Notes under the pieces: model-generated | Database searches by the model: none | Told to the model about the DNA's origin: nothing | What the model saw: only the letters and a program-made list of their open reading frames with translations | Source of the DNA: Cladophialophora immunda | Taxonomy: Eukaryota; Ascomycota; Eurotiomycetes; Chaetothyriales; Herpotrichiellaceae | Assembly (NCBI RefSeq): GCF_000835495.1 | Contig: NW_015622544.1 | Coordinates: forward strand, 2,012,855 to 2,076,854 | Reading direction: 5' to 3' | Length of the DNA: 64,000 bases | Shown here: positions 12,503 through 23,676 of the stretch, in pieces | Layout: the number at the start of each line of letters is the position of its first letter | Numbering within the stretch: position 1 is the first letter of the stretch | Position numbers and translations under genes: made by a program

Positions 12503-14012
12503 CTACCTCCTGCCCGGCCGGCCGGCGCTGATGCGGGGGAATTCGACGGGGAAGCGCAGTTTGGCGAACTTGGGCCGGGGCAGCTTGACGGGGCCGTTGC
12601 CGTGGCCGTCGTCGGCCAGCCCCCCAGCGCCTCTCTGGGAGACGAGCGAGACCTTGTCCCAGCCGTGACGCTGCAGCTCGGCGTCGGTCATGGCCTCGAT
12701 CTTGCAGCCCAGCTCGCGGTACAGCTTGTGGACCTCGGCGTGCGGCATGGCCAGGTCCAGCGTGATGTCGGTCGGCTCGGCGAAGAGCGTCTTCGGCGTG
12801 TCGCCCGGCGTGAAGACGGGCGGGGGCACGTGCAGGGTCAGCGCGAGGATGGTGGCCGTGAGCCGCGTGCGGTTGAACGCGCTGGGCAGGTGGTTGGGGA
12901 AGAACCGCGCCATCAGCCGCGCCTTGAACGCCGTCGACAGCGCGCTGTCCCCCGTCGTGGTCCCCGCGGGCCATTGCTCCGGCCGCGCCACCGGCCGCCG
13001 CGCCGGCAGGTGCGACACGTACTTGTGGATCTCCACCAGCAGCTGGATGTACCGCAGGATCTGGAGCTTGAGCAGCACGTCCGGGTTGTCGGGCTGCTTG
13101 AGGTGGCGCTGCGTCAGGTAGCCGACGCGCGTCGCCACGAAGCGCAGGTGCGTCGACACGGGCTTCTTGTTCTTGGCGCATTCTTTCCAGTATGCGATCG
13201 GCATCTGGGAGAGCGTCGTCCGGTAAGGCCCCGGGAAGACGAGCTCGGACAGGTCGTACACTTGGGTGATGTCGGTGGTGTCGAGGTTGGCCTGCGGGAG
13301 GGGTTTGTTCGCTCGAGCGGAGGCCCCTGCATCGACCATCATGTCGGCTGGGTCGTCCTCTTCCTTGATCGAGGAGAGAATGGCGTTCGAGACAGGGTTG
13401 TCCACGTTCTCCCCATCGCGGGCCAGCAGGCGGTTCTCGGCTGACGAGGCTACGGCTCTCTTTGACTTTTTCGTCCCAAATGCCTGCGTCAATGCCGCGC
13501 GAGACGGCGTCGGGGCGGGTTTGGTCTCGGCGCCGTCTTCCTCCCCGTCGCTTTCTTGGTTGTCCACCTGGCGCACGGTGCTTCTCACCGTCACCCTCTT
13601 GGCCTCCACCACTTTGAGCTTGTTGGAGGCTGGGTCGAAGACGGCGATATAGTGCCTGACGTGCTTCTCGGCGGCATCGGTCGTGCCACTCTCGGTCGCT
13701 GCGTAGTCAATGGTCGGATGGTCGGAGGACTGGAGGAGAAGGCTAGAACCCCTGCCGGACGGCTCTCTTTTGGAGAACCCGTCGAAGCTGAGGTTCGAGG
13801 GAAGTCTTACACCGGGTGACGAGGCTGGCACACTAATGGTCAGCCTCAAGGAAGGAAGAAATATCGGATTCAAGATTCGAATTCCACGTACCGACCAGAG
13901 GTTTGGCGACGTCCGGCCCGCGCAGGTGAGTGACTTTGATGGTGCTTGTTTGCGGCTTTTTGGACGGTCGGTCACTCTCCAGCGAGCTTGCCTTTCTTTT
14001 CTTCTCTGCCAT
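12503..14012 (-). CDS. rpa49: RNA polymerase I subunit RPA49
   Basis: Exons 14012-13892 and 13824-12503 on the minus strand (67-base intron, GTACGT..GTGCCAG) give 480 residues. This is the A49-like subunit of RNA polymerase I, which with A34.5 forms the TFIIF-like module in the nucleolus. The N terminus is basic (MAEKKRKASS), and the splice joins ...AKPLV to ASSPGVRLPSNL, a conserved block of fungal A49. The middle is acidic and low complexity. The C-terminal winged-helix part has FKARLMARFFPNHLPSAFNRTRLTATILAL and an LYRELGCKIEAM block. An earlier AG (13831) would put the junction out of frame. The 3' half is very GC-rich. Confidence 0.88.
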
Positions 14013-15931
14013 GTCTGCGGAGCTTGTCAGGCCTGAGAACGCTGGACTGTGGACTGCGATGTGGTCGGCACACGCAAGTTTCTCCAACTGGCAATGAAAA
14101 TGTCCAAAAAATTGTAAGCTCAAGGTAACTTAGCCGAGCTTTTTAGTGTGCTAGCGCCCATTACTGTGCTAAGGTGGATGAAATTTGCCCCATGTTCCTA
14201 GTAGAACTAGTCCATCTCTAGTTAGCATCAGCCCGTTCGCGGCCCGCAACATCGATTGTCCGAGCCATCCATGATGTGATGTCGCCAAATAGAAGCTTCA
14301 GCTGCGAGGCACGACGATGGTGGCAATTACTACGGTGCTGCGCTGACTTGTAGCTGCAAGAGGTACCTTCAGATCTTTTCGGGACGAGTAAGATGCGCTC
14401 AGTCAATACGATCGCACAGCTGCTCAGAATAGCCCAGAGCTGGTTCCCAGCGGCTCCCGGGACTCAACCTCGCAGGTCGTTGAGGAAAGCGTGTTGGAAG
14501 ATGTCAATGCTGCCTTCAAATCCTTACAAGAACAAAGTTGGTGAGATCTCCACCGTCCTGAGCATGTCGGTATGCTCAATGATATACATGTTCTCATAGA
14601 CGCAATCTCCGTTCTCCATGCATCTTCACCCCATGACCCCTCTCCGAGCCTGTCCCACCCCCAAGGGTCTTTCCTTTCTAACACCGCCATGATCCATCTG
14701 CAGGCGGTTTCGAGAAGTCTTGAGAGCAGCACAACAAGCCAATCACAAGTTGCTCGGCAGCTATCTTCCCATTAATCGGCCAGAGACGTCTAGCAGATGC
14801 AAGTTCCGTAGCTTCATTCAAAGCTTTGTTGTTCTTCCCTCAGAATTTGATGCGGAGATCGGATGGGAAGCTTTGGAGGACAGTTGGACAAATTGCCTCT
14901 ACCTGGCTCGACAATGGGCAATGACAGAATTATCCCCAGTGCTCAGCATTGGCTATTGCGCTTGAAACAGCTCTCGTCGTCTGCCAAGGACGAAAAGCCT
15001 GTACAAGAGGTTGCCGCACGTCTGCTTGTGCAAAGCTTCATGGCTCCAACCATACTCTCGCTAGGTGACATCCACACTTTGGTTCAATGGATGAAAGATC
15101 TCGAAGCACACGAAATCAAACCGCCGTTGGCGTTCCGACACGGTTTCCTCTGCCGGAAGGGAACAACTTGTGTCAAAAGAGTGACGTTTTCAAAGGATGC
15201 AATTCTCAGTCGTTAGCCAGCAAGATACATGTTTGTGCCAAACACACATTGTCAGTGGAGGGTTGATCTTGGTTCATGGACGGCGACAACCTCATTTCAT
15301 TTGACAGTACCATAACTGTCTATCACTCGACTGAATGCCAAATGCATGTAGATCGTTGCAAAGGATGGTTCATCGCATCGAGGTGGTATCGACAACCATT
15401 TGGTTTGTTGCCCTTCTCTCGGAACTCTGCAGTCATCGCAAGCAGGCATTTGGCATTACCGCCGCCGGAAGGAGGCTGCGGTGCACACTTTTGGATGGTT
15501 GAGGTAAAGGGGCACGCCCATCACGGCCAGGTCCGTAGGCCATCAGTCGTAGAGAGGTGTCAGACTGTCCTCTCTCTCTCTTGAAAATCAGTGGTTCACG
15601 CAACAGTGAAGCTCGCACCTCGCAACCGTGAGCTCGGTGCAGATAACTCGTGTAACGATTTGGACCATATGTCTTGATGGCCACGGTAAGTAAAAGGATG
15701 GATGGGCCGAGCCGGAACACTGCTTCAGCGACACTGGCTTTTCACTGCCCGACTTCTGGAGCGGCCGCTTCGCTTGTAGAGTTTAGTAGAAGGATCCTGG
15801 CCTTGGTTTGGGTTGGTGGGGATGGAGCGCGTCGACTGCCCGTTGTAGATGGGCGCAAACAGACTAGTGACCCAAATTACTAATTGAGGCTGACGCTGAC
15901 ATATTATATTGTCCGGGTGGTTAGCCGCCCT
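14013..15931. other. RPA49 promoter and unresolved region
   Basis: Contains the divergent upstream region of RPA49 (14013-14390), a possible broken gene (14392-15216, listed separately) and about 700 bases (15217-15931) without a recognised gene. Confidence 0.4.
14392..15216 (+). pseudogene. Possible broken or many-intron gene, unrecognised
   Basis: Three plus-strand stretches look protein-like but lie in different frames. At 14392-14544 there is a serine/glutamate-rich helix-like segment ending ...AAFKSLQEQS before GTGAGA. At 14720-14965 there is a segment with SFVVLPSEFDAEIGWEALEDSW. At 14944-15216 there is KQLSSSAKDEKPVQEVAARL followed by VQWMKDLEAHEIKPPL. I could not join them with phase-consistent GT..AG introns: the obvious donor at 14544 creates a stop. 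It could be a decayed gene, or a real gene whose introns I have not solved. No family recognised. Confidence 0.2.
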
Positions 15932-17464
15932 TCAATCTGGCGCCTCATTTTCGCTTGTGAGGCACTGGTGGAGATAAAGGGTCATCCTTTTCCTGACGTT
16001 GTCGTGAGTGACCCTGAAAAGCTTCAGAGCAGAGACAGCATCGGCCAGAAAATCGATGTAGTTCTTCAACCTCACCTCCTTATCACTCATATTGGTGTAG
16101 ACGTCAAAGCACGCCTTGACGACAACCCAAAAGAAGCCTTCGTCGGTCAGCAACCATGAGCCTTTCTGGTCTTGAGTGGCACTGTTCATGAACAAGCGGT
16201 ACAAGCCGCTGAAGAATGCGGTCTGGGATTTGTGATCCTCCCGCAGCTTCCAGAACGTCGACACCAGGAGAAAGAGGGAGATGAAGTGCGACGATTTTTG
16301 GGAATAGAGGCGTTGTTCCCATGTGTCAACCCGCAGGTACGGTGCAATCACGCTGAACAGTAGCAAGCGGCGGATTTGCTGCGGTAGGGATCCTCGCAAG
16401 GACAGGAGCAATACTTGGGGTCGTGCGATGTCATGGGACGCTTTGAAAACGAGCTCTGCCGGATCAACCGGATTCTCCCCCTTTGCTATGGTCCGGAGGA
16501 CATCCATCGCTTGGTCCTCAAACTCTTCAGAAAAGACCAAGGCGTCTGGCAGGGGCTCACAGATCAAATAGGGCATAAGGTTGCTCATCTGGTCAAACGG
16601 CCGCGAGCAAGCAGCGACTACCTGCCTGAGGCCTCCTCCCGTCTTCATGACAGCTTCATAGGCTCTCAGGTGTATATTCGAAACTTCCGGGCCTGCGATG
16701 CGCGACTCGGCAATAATGGCCATGATGAGGCCATTGACGAAGTCATCCGTGACCTTTTCTCTCGTGAAGTTTTCCAGATATGTTTTGAGCGAGAGGTAGG
16801 CCACGGCCTTGCGACGAAATAGCGACTGCGGATCGGGTCCCCCTCTGTAGCGCGTAAGCAACGCCTCTGCCGAAATAACCATCCATTGCAGCGTATACGA
16901 GGATGTCAAGGCGGCGACGAAACTGATATCTCGGACAGGGCTGAAACCTGGGTTGCGATTGGTCCCGTAGATCTTGCTGGAAACCGTGGTGATGTCTGGC
17001 GGAAGACCTGTCAGCCTTGTAAACCCTCTCTCTTGGTGGAAATGGCCCGTGGCCGAATCAACAGACAGAAATGAAGTAGTCGACGGCCGTCTGCAGGCAC
17101 ATCCACGGGGAACCTGCAGAAGGGGTCCAGGACCGCGTCAATCTCCCGGATTGGCGGAGCCTGCCATCTCGCATGCGCTGACGCGGGCGGCTTGTCGTTT
17201 GGATTCGACCCCGGCGACTTGGGATTCTTCGACTTGGCCGGTTTCAGGCCCTTTTTCTGGGATGGAGGGCGGGATTTCTGCAGTGTTGGGTGGCGTGGTT
17301 AGGCTCGAGTCTGCAATCCTCGTCGCAGAACAGGGGGGTTGGACGCCTACCTGCGGGTGTCTCGAGGGTGCGGCCGTGGCACGCCATGTCTGAACATGCC
17401 TGCGGAAGACAAGTGGCGACTTCGGGCGGGGTTTAGGCTTCAGGCTATCCACAGAGCAAGCCAT
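15932..17464 (-). CDS. Fungal-specific transcription-factor-like protein without zinc cluster
   Basis: Minus strand. Exon 1 is 17464-17351, and a 73-base intron leads to exon 2 starting at 17277. The N terminus is short and basic (PKSPLVFRRHVQTWRA), as in the fungal family whose members keep the C-terminal regulator domain (Fungal_trans_2-like) but lack a Zn2Cys6 motif. Exon 2 continues KSRPPSQKKGLKP.. to LDPFCRFPV..LLHF, the conserved block that opens this domain. The rest (16990 to 15932) reads VRDISFVAALTSSYTLQWM.. and the alpha-helical body. The frame changes between about 17067 and 17026: a weak 41-base intron (GTCTGT..GAGAG) would repair it, but a real frameshift is equally possible. 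Neighbour of padA on the same strand. Confidence 0.55.
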
Positions 17465-17838
17465 TCTAGGCTAGAATCTTCATGAGATCGGGCCAAGGCA
17501 AGATTGACGCCCACTCGTGTTCTTCTTAGAACGGGAAATAGGACAGAGATTGCCAGTTTGGGGAGGCGGTTGATGCCAAAGCAACAACTGGCTTCTCTGG
17601 CCTGAAGATTTGGTCGGTGATGACTGTGCCGGGCGGGAAGACACAGCAGGAGCGTTGACCAATGAGGATGCACAGGGCTACGCTTAGTTATCGATGACTC
17701 AGCAAGGCGCATCTATTATACGAAAGGAGCATGTACCGAGTGCCTATACAGGAAAATATGCACCAGCACAGATATCAATCGCTAGTGTACAGTGACCCCA
17801 GTCCCCTTGAGTTCGCCAAATGCTAAAGGCTCCTTAAT
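17465..17838. other. Intergenic
   Basis: Spacer between the start of the zinc-less regulator and the 3' end of padA, both on the minus strand. No gene seen. Confidence 0.5.
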
Positions 17839-18699
17839 CTAAATCGCCTCTTTCTCCCCAAACTTCCGCATCCCGTCCCACCGCTCGAAATCAGCCGTGT
17901 CGATATCAACCAGGTCTAGCAGCCGTCCGACACTCTGATCGATAATGTCGTCGAGAGTCTTGGGTCTGATGTAGAATGCCGGCACCGGCGGGAAGATGAT
18001 GGCGCCGTTCCGCGTCACCCTGATCATGTTCTCGAGGTGGACGCCGCTCAGAGGGGTTTCTCGCGCCATGAGAATCAGCTTCCTCCTCTCCTTGAGCGTG
18101 ACGTCTGCCGCTCGGGAGATCAGGTCGTCGCCGTAGCCCGTAGCGATGCTGCTCAGCGTCTTCATGCTGCAAGGCACGACGATCATGCCGTCGACCTTGA
18201 AGGACCCGCTGGATATCGAGGCCGCCACGTCGCGTGACGAGTAGACCTTTGATGCCAGAGCACGGACATCCCGGATCTTGTAGTCGGTCTCGAACACGAT
18301 GGTCGCCTCCGCCCACTTACTCATAACCAGATGGGTTTCGACGTCGAGCTGTCGAAGCTTTTCGAGAAGGCGGATTCCGAGGATGGCTCCTGTTGCTCCG
18401 GTCATGGCCACAATGATTCGCTTTCGGGGTTTCGCAGGTTGAACAGCGGTCAAGGCGGTGGATTGGCCTTCTGGCGCGACCTTTGGGTTCATCGCACCTT
18501 CAGCCCGTGATGCTTTTGCTTTCGTTGTTTGTACCTTGATCTTGCTCGGCCCTCGCACCTCACTTGGTACAGCGGCAATCGACTTTGCTGCGTGGTATTT
18601 GATGTTGAAGATTTCTCCGAGGCCTTTGGGTGGCTCCCAGTGAGCCCCGGCCACAACATAGCCACAAAGACATGCCAGGAGACAGTAGATCACGATCAT
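17839..18699 (-). CDS. padA: PadA/Pad1-like UbiX flavin prenyltransferase
   Basis: Single exon; the first ATG in frame is at 18699, giving 286 residues. The UbiX/Pad1 family attaches a dimethylallyl group to FMN to make prenylated FMN, the cofactor of UbiD/Fdc decarboxylases. The domain starts near residue 92: RIIVAMTGATGAILGIRLLEKL (P-loop-like FMN site), then VVPCSMKTLSSIATGYGDDLISRAADVTLKERR and the ARETPLSGVHLENMIRVTRNGAIIFPPVPAFY block. The family is usually about 200 residues; here a hydrophobic segment (MIVIYCLLACLCGYVVAG) and a basic linker precede it, which could be a membrane anchor or a mitochondrial signal. It is divergent from fdcA across a 648-base shared promoter. Confidence 0.9.
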   Translation of the reverse strand: MIVIYCLLACLCGYVVAGAHWEPPKGLGEIFNIKYHAAKSIAAVPSEVRGPSKIKVQTTKAKASRAEGAMNPKVAPEGQSTALTAVQPAKPRKRIIVAMTGATGAILGIRLLEKLRQLDVETHLVMSKWAEATIVFETDYKIRDVRALASKVYSSRDVAASISSGSFKVDGMIVVPCSMKTLSSIATGYGDDLISRAADVTLKERRKLILMARETPLSGVHLENMIRVTRNGAIIFPPVPAFYIRPKTLDDIIDQSVGRLLDLVDIDTADFERWDGMRKFGEKEAI

Positions 18700-19347
18700 G
18701 GTTATGGGAGATGATTTCAAGGTGGATACAGTCTGCGTCAAGGGTCAAGAGTCAAGGCGTCTTCAATGTATCCAGAGCGTCGAGTAGCCCAACACCCGGC
18801 CATCTCTTATATGTTGTGGCCTTCGAGGCCGGGCGGCGTTTTCTCATCCTTCTCATCTCTTTCCCCCTCTCTTCCGGCCTTAAAGATGGGTCATATTTGT
18901 GATTCATTCCTGTCATCAGAACGACCACGGCTCTTACCAGTGGTAGCGAAAGGAAAATTGCTGGTGAGATTCGCAAACTTCGCAAAACTCGCAGATTTCG
19001 GCGATCTCGGTAGAGGCTCTGAATGGACAGCTCGCAACGCCACCGAGACCGTGAGGAGTATTTTCGATCCTGTTTCGTCTTTACGTATGAATGCACCAGG
19101 TCATGCTTATGGCGCAGTCAGCTATGAAACCGATCTTGACAGCATTCGCGGCCGTGCTTATACAAGACAAGTGGTGCTCCTCCGTGGCCACGATGACAAC
19201 AAAGAGAGAGAAAATAGCGCAGGGACTTCCAGAGACCAGACTATATATTGAGGGAACAAATCCCGATCAAATCGATAATGTACAGTGACATCCCGCAGCA
19301 GACGTCGCAGGCCAAACGACTACCAGAGAACGCCCCGATTCCCGACA
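18700..19347. promoter_or_regulatory. Bidirectional padA-fdcA promoter
   Basis: 648 bases separate the start codons of the divergent padA (-) and fdcA (+). Both products are needed for the same reaction, so shared control is likely; this is inference from the layout. No operator was identified. Confidence 0.55.
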
Positions 19348-20968
19348 ATGGTCTCAAACACATTCACACAGTCCTCAGAAGGTCCAGCTCATCTGAGCTT
19401 TCGGTCTTTCGTTGCGGCTCTCAAGGAAGACGGCGACGTAGTTGAGATAAACGACGAGGTCGACCCCCATCTCGAGGCCGCTGCCATCATCAGAAAGGCG
19501 TGCGAAACTGATGACAAAGCCCCCTTGCTCAACAACCTCAAGGGCAACGTCAATGGCTTTTGGAGAATCCTTGGAGCCCCGGCGTCCCTGCGCCGTGATC
19601 CGTCAGAGCGATATGCCCGCCTGGCGCGCCATCTCGCCCTCCCACCTACGGCGGGCATGAAGGACATCTTGGACAAAATGCTCTCTGCGAAGACGTCGGC
19701 TCCTGTCCCCCCAAGAGTCGTCAGCACAGGGCCGTGCAAGGAGCACATCCTAGACCAGTTCGACCTGGAAAAGCTCCCTTCCCCGTTCCTGCACCAATCT
19801 GACGGCGGCAAATACATTCAAACATATGGAATGCACGTCGTCCAGTCTCCGGATGGCAAGTGGACAAACTGGTCCATCGCAAGGGCCATGGTCAAAGACA
19901 AGAACCACCTCGTCGGCCTGGTAATCGAGCCACAACACATCTGGCAGATCCGGCAGCAGTGGAAAGCAATCGGCAAGGACGTCCCGTGGGCCCTGTGCTT
20001 CGGGGTACCTCCAGCGGCCATCATGGCCGCAAGCATGCCGCTGCCCGAGGGAGTCACCGAAGCCGACTACATCGGCGCCATGACGGGTAACCCTCTGGAC
20101 GTCGTCAAGTGCGAGACAAACGATATGTACGTCCCAGCAAACTCGGAGATTGTCTTCGAAGGTACCTTGTCCGTTTCCGAACTGGCCCCCGAGGGCCCCT
20201 TCGGCGAAATGCACGGGTACGTGTTTCCCGGAGACTCCCATCCTCAGCCAGTGTATACTGTCAACAAAATCACCCATCGCACAGACGCCATCCTTCCGGT
20301 ATCCAACTGTGGGAGAATCACGGATGAAACGGTAAGCCAGGCGAGATACCCAACTTTCCCATTCCCCTAATGATGTCTTCGACACGAGACGCGAAATGAC
20401 CGGAGAACTGACCCCATTTTGTTCATCTTTATAGCAGACGATGATCGGACCCTTGGCCGCAGCCGAAATCCGCCAACTTTGCCAGGACCATTCTCTCCCC
20501 GTCAAAGAGGCCATGGCCCTCTTCGAAACCCAAGTCACCTGGGTGGCACTGCAAATCGACACGAAGAAACTGCGTGACATGAAACTCGCGCCTGAAGCAT
20601 TCCGTAAATTGGTCGGGGATCTCGTGTTTGGGCACAAAGCCGGCTATACGATCCACCGCCTAGTCCTAGTCGGCGAGGATATCGACGTGTACGACTTCAA
20701 GGACGTGCTCTTCGCGTTTTCGACCCGATGCAGACCGCAGACCGATGAGTTGTTCTACCAGGACTGTCGGGGTTTCGCTTTGATTCCGTACATGGGCCAT
20801 GGCACCGCGGAGCCTAATAAAGGCGGCAAGGTGGTCTCTGATGCTTTGCTGCCGGCAGAATATGCCGGTGGTCAAAATTGGGAGCTGGCCGACTTCAAAC
20901 ATTCTTACCCTGAGCACCTTCAGAAAAGCGTGAATGAGCGATGGATGGCTTGGGGGTTTGGGAAGTGA
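19348..20968 (+). CDS. fdcA: FdcA, prenyl-FMN-dependent ferulic/cinnamic acid decarboxylase (UbiD family)
   Basis: Exons 19348-20331 and 20435-20968 (103-base intron) give 505 residues; the start is the ATG before VSNTFTQ, close to the start of Aspergillus niger Fdc1. It decarboxylates phenylacrylic acids (cinnamic, ferulic) and sorbic acid to vinyl products, using prenylated FMN from PadA. Visible signatures are HLALPPTA, the substrate/cofactor arginine in [23 protein letters not shown], and the catalytic glutamate pair in [11 protein letters not shown] (equivalent to Arg173, Glu277, Glu282 of the Aspergillus enzyme). The C-terminal [12 protein letters not shown] and FSTRCRP blocks lie in exon 2. 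Near-identical layout to known family members. Confidence 0.95.
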
Positions 20969-21406
20969 ATTGTCAACAAACTGCCGCAGGGCTATTCTGT
21001 CGGGACGGTATTAGAGCGTTGGGGTGTCGCGAATTCTTCATTTCCTCGTCCAGGGTGGCCATTTTCCACTCATTGATGATCTAGTCAGTATCTTCGATAG
21101 TGCTGAGCTTCTACATAGATCCTAGAGATAAATCACCTTCGTAGCAATATGCAAGGGTGCCTGTAGCGCTTAATCTCTCATCTCGGATTTGAACATGCCC
21201 TGTTAGATATACAGATATCATCGCTGCAGCAGTGCCGACGCCAGTGCCGAAAAATGGCCAATGATAAGAAGAGTTTGACATCGCTGATTGATGACGTGAA
21301 GAGGTGGTTGACTTGGCTTTCGGCGTCATGGGATGCAGTCGTGGTTCTCTTTCCTGTTTCAACCACACAGGTGATTTTGACCCCGTGTCTCTCGTTCTCT
21401 CATTGA
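20969..21406. other. Intergenic between convergent genes
   Basis: 3' flanks of fdcA (+) and the Zn2Cys6 regulator (-). No gene seen. Confidence 0.5.
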
Positions 21407-23665
21407 TCAACCAGATCCCCACAGTACCGAATCGAAAACGTCGTCAACCATAAGGTCACCATCGGTGACATTGTCAGGCAGAAAAGCGGATATTTCTCCA
21501 ATCGATTGCGGATCAAACGTGAAATAGTCTATGTCAAAGGGCTCTGCGGCCGAAGGAACTGGCCCCGGAGCTGGACTAGGAGTCGAGACGCCACCATTAC
21601 CTGCCCCGGCAGATATGGTGCCCATCACTGGATCAGCAAGGGGCATGATGGAGGAAGTCGCTTCCATGGTCTGACGTTCATACATCCTTTGCAGCGCCCA
21701 CAAGCCTCTCTCGTGGGGGTCCCAGAGTTCTTTGGTTGAAGCTTCGCTGGGAGAAGAGTCGGCTCGCAGTGTCGCAAACAAGCGTTCCAACATGGACGCC
21801 ACAGAGGAATCATGTTTTATTTGGCCTGTGATGGCCAAGATGAGTGCCGATGCAAGCCCATTGTGCAACATTGCCCACGACCGTCTTGCACTTGTGCTTG
21901 TCGCCAGTAGATTGAGATATGCGTCCAGGGAGTTTTTGTAGGAATTGATGCATTTGGTGGCCAACTCCTGCCTTTGGCTGGGGGCCAGATAACGCCAGTT
22001 CTTGGTGTTCAAGGACGGCCGCAGAAGCGCCCCCTGCACAAACGACGAATGCAGTCTGAAACAGGTGTAATGGACGAGATCCTGGATGCTTCTGCAACTA
22101 TCATGCACCCGGATTTCTGCACGCAGCTTTGCTTTGATTTGCTCAACCATATTGAAATCCCGCATGACATCCTCGTAGGTGGTATTCGCGGAGTTGGTCA
22201 AATCGAAGGCATAGCGGCGAGCGCTGATCTTCAGGGTGACATGAGTTAGGGCGCACATCGCTTCTTGATATCCCAGTTCCTTGTCGCCGACAACCAGAGT
22301 GTGAAATGGGTCCGTACATTTGACGGCAGTTACGGGTGCTCGGTCGAAACACAGCGACAGGAGACTATCTTGCCACATGATTATCCACCTGGATGTTGTC
22401 AGAAAAGAGACCAGCCTGAACCTCCCTCAAGGTCAGCGCACGTACCACAGCTGGACTTGCCTGACTCCGTTACTTCCATCTTGCTGTAGGCTTGTTTTCT
22501 CCACGTGCAGCCCCAACGATTGGGCCTGTCGGCTTACCAGCCCGACCAAGGTCCAAGCAGCCTCAGTGAGTAGTTCGTTCTGAAGGACGTGTACAAGGAC
22601 CACAAGGGCTTGGATGCAGTCTAATGAAGGTTTGACAGACGCTTGTGCAAGATGCAAACAGTGGAATGCTGTAGAGACTGGTCTCGGTCAGTGATGGTGC
22701 TAAGTCGTCTGCGTCAATTGTTGCTTACTATGACGACGGCATTTAAGCTTATCATCAGATGTGCGGACACGAGCACATTGAAGTCCGGACGCGAGGACCG
22801 CAAACAGGAGCGCAGTCCAGGCAGGCTTCGACCTTAGAAGGTAGATCTGAGGGTTTTGGAGAGATCGAGACGAAGGCGCTTCCAAAAGGCGGCCGATTTC
22901 AATTTCAAACCGTCCAATGTCGAGGAGAAATGGATTGAGCGGGTAGACGACATGGAGATAGCGGGAGAACAGCCTATTGCCTTGTTAGATCAAATCTCAA
23001 AATTCCCCAAAGATGTCATTGAGGCGAATCCTTTCATATACGGCACGGAGCTGGAGCTAGATAGGACAGGGCCAAGGGACAATCACTAACTCGAGAATTT
23101 CAGTTTTGTCTGGCAAAGCCTCTTGTATGCTCTGGGCATATTCACCACTGGTTTGCCACTGGGGAAAAAGCTCCTGTTCAGACGGTTGGAGCCCGAGCAT
23201 AGGCAATGCTGTCTGTCTGATCTCTGCGGCACCGTCATCATGAGGCGAGACTCCCTGGCTGATCTGTTCTTCGACGAAGGAAGGGACTGACTGTTCACCT
23301 AAGAAGACACTTGTCGCAGGTGTCAGCGAATTAAGCTTAGGTTCGGCATCCTCTACCGCGTGATAGGTAGGAGCGGCTTGGGGTGGGGTAGAAGCATGTT
23401 GCGGACTGCCAGGTTGTGATCTATTTGGGGAGCCGTAATCCCCTTGTCCTCGTCGCCTTTTGGTCAATCCTGGACCTCCTGGTTCGCACGACTTTGAAGG
23501 AGGTTCGTAAGAGCAAAGGTGCTCATGCCGCCGCTCGACGCACCTTCTGCAGGGTCGCGTGTCGCTGCACTTGACTTTTCTCTGCCTGCAGGGATAGCAA
23601 GGTCTCAGATTCCGCCCTTTACGCTTACTCTTTAATGTGTTCTGGACGGATTCAGGGGAGAGCAT
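21407..23665 (-). CDS. Zn2Cys6 transcription factor, likely regulator of padA/fdcA (SdrA-like by position)
   Basis: Four exons on the minus strand: 23665-23091, 22973-22729, 22668-22446, 22388-21407; 674 residues from the first ATG (23665). The zinc cluster CYPCRQRKVKCSDTRPCRRC..C (spacing 2-6-5-2-8) lies at about residues 21-49, with a basic KRRR stretch behind it. Exon 2 gives FSRYLHVVYPLNPFLLDIGRFE and KPAWTALLFAVLASGLQC, and exon 4 begins with WQDSLLSLCFDRAP, all typical of the fungal regulatory (middle homology) domain. The first donor is GTTAGT; other choices hit stops. In Aspergillus niger the Zn2Cys6 regulator SdrA lies with the padA and fdc genes, so orthology is plausible but inferred only from context. 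Confidence 0.85.
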
Positions 23666-23667
23666 TC

Positions 23668-23676
23668 TCAAACCAT
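23668..23676 (-). promoter_or_regulatory. Minimal upstream ORF (2 codons plus stop)
   Basis: On the minus strand ATG GTT TGA ends two bases before the chosen ATG of the Zn2Cys6 regulator. If transcribed in the leader it could dampen translation or force reinitiation. The transcript start is unknown. Confidence 0.3.

Noticed and set aside
12467..13444. Long plus-strand open frame antisense to RPA49
   Set aside because: GC-rich shadow of the RPA49 coding strand; composition (Arg/Gly/Val) is typical of such shadows and RPA49 motifs are on the other strand.
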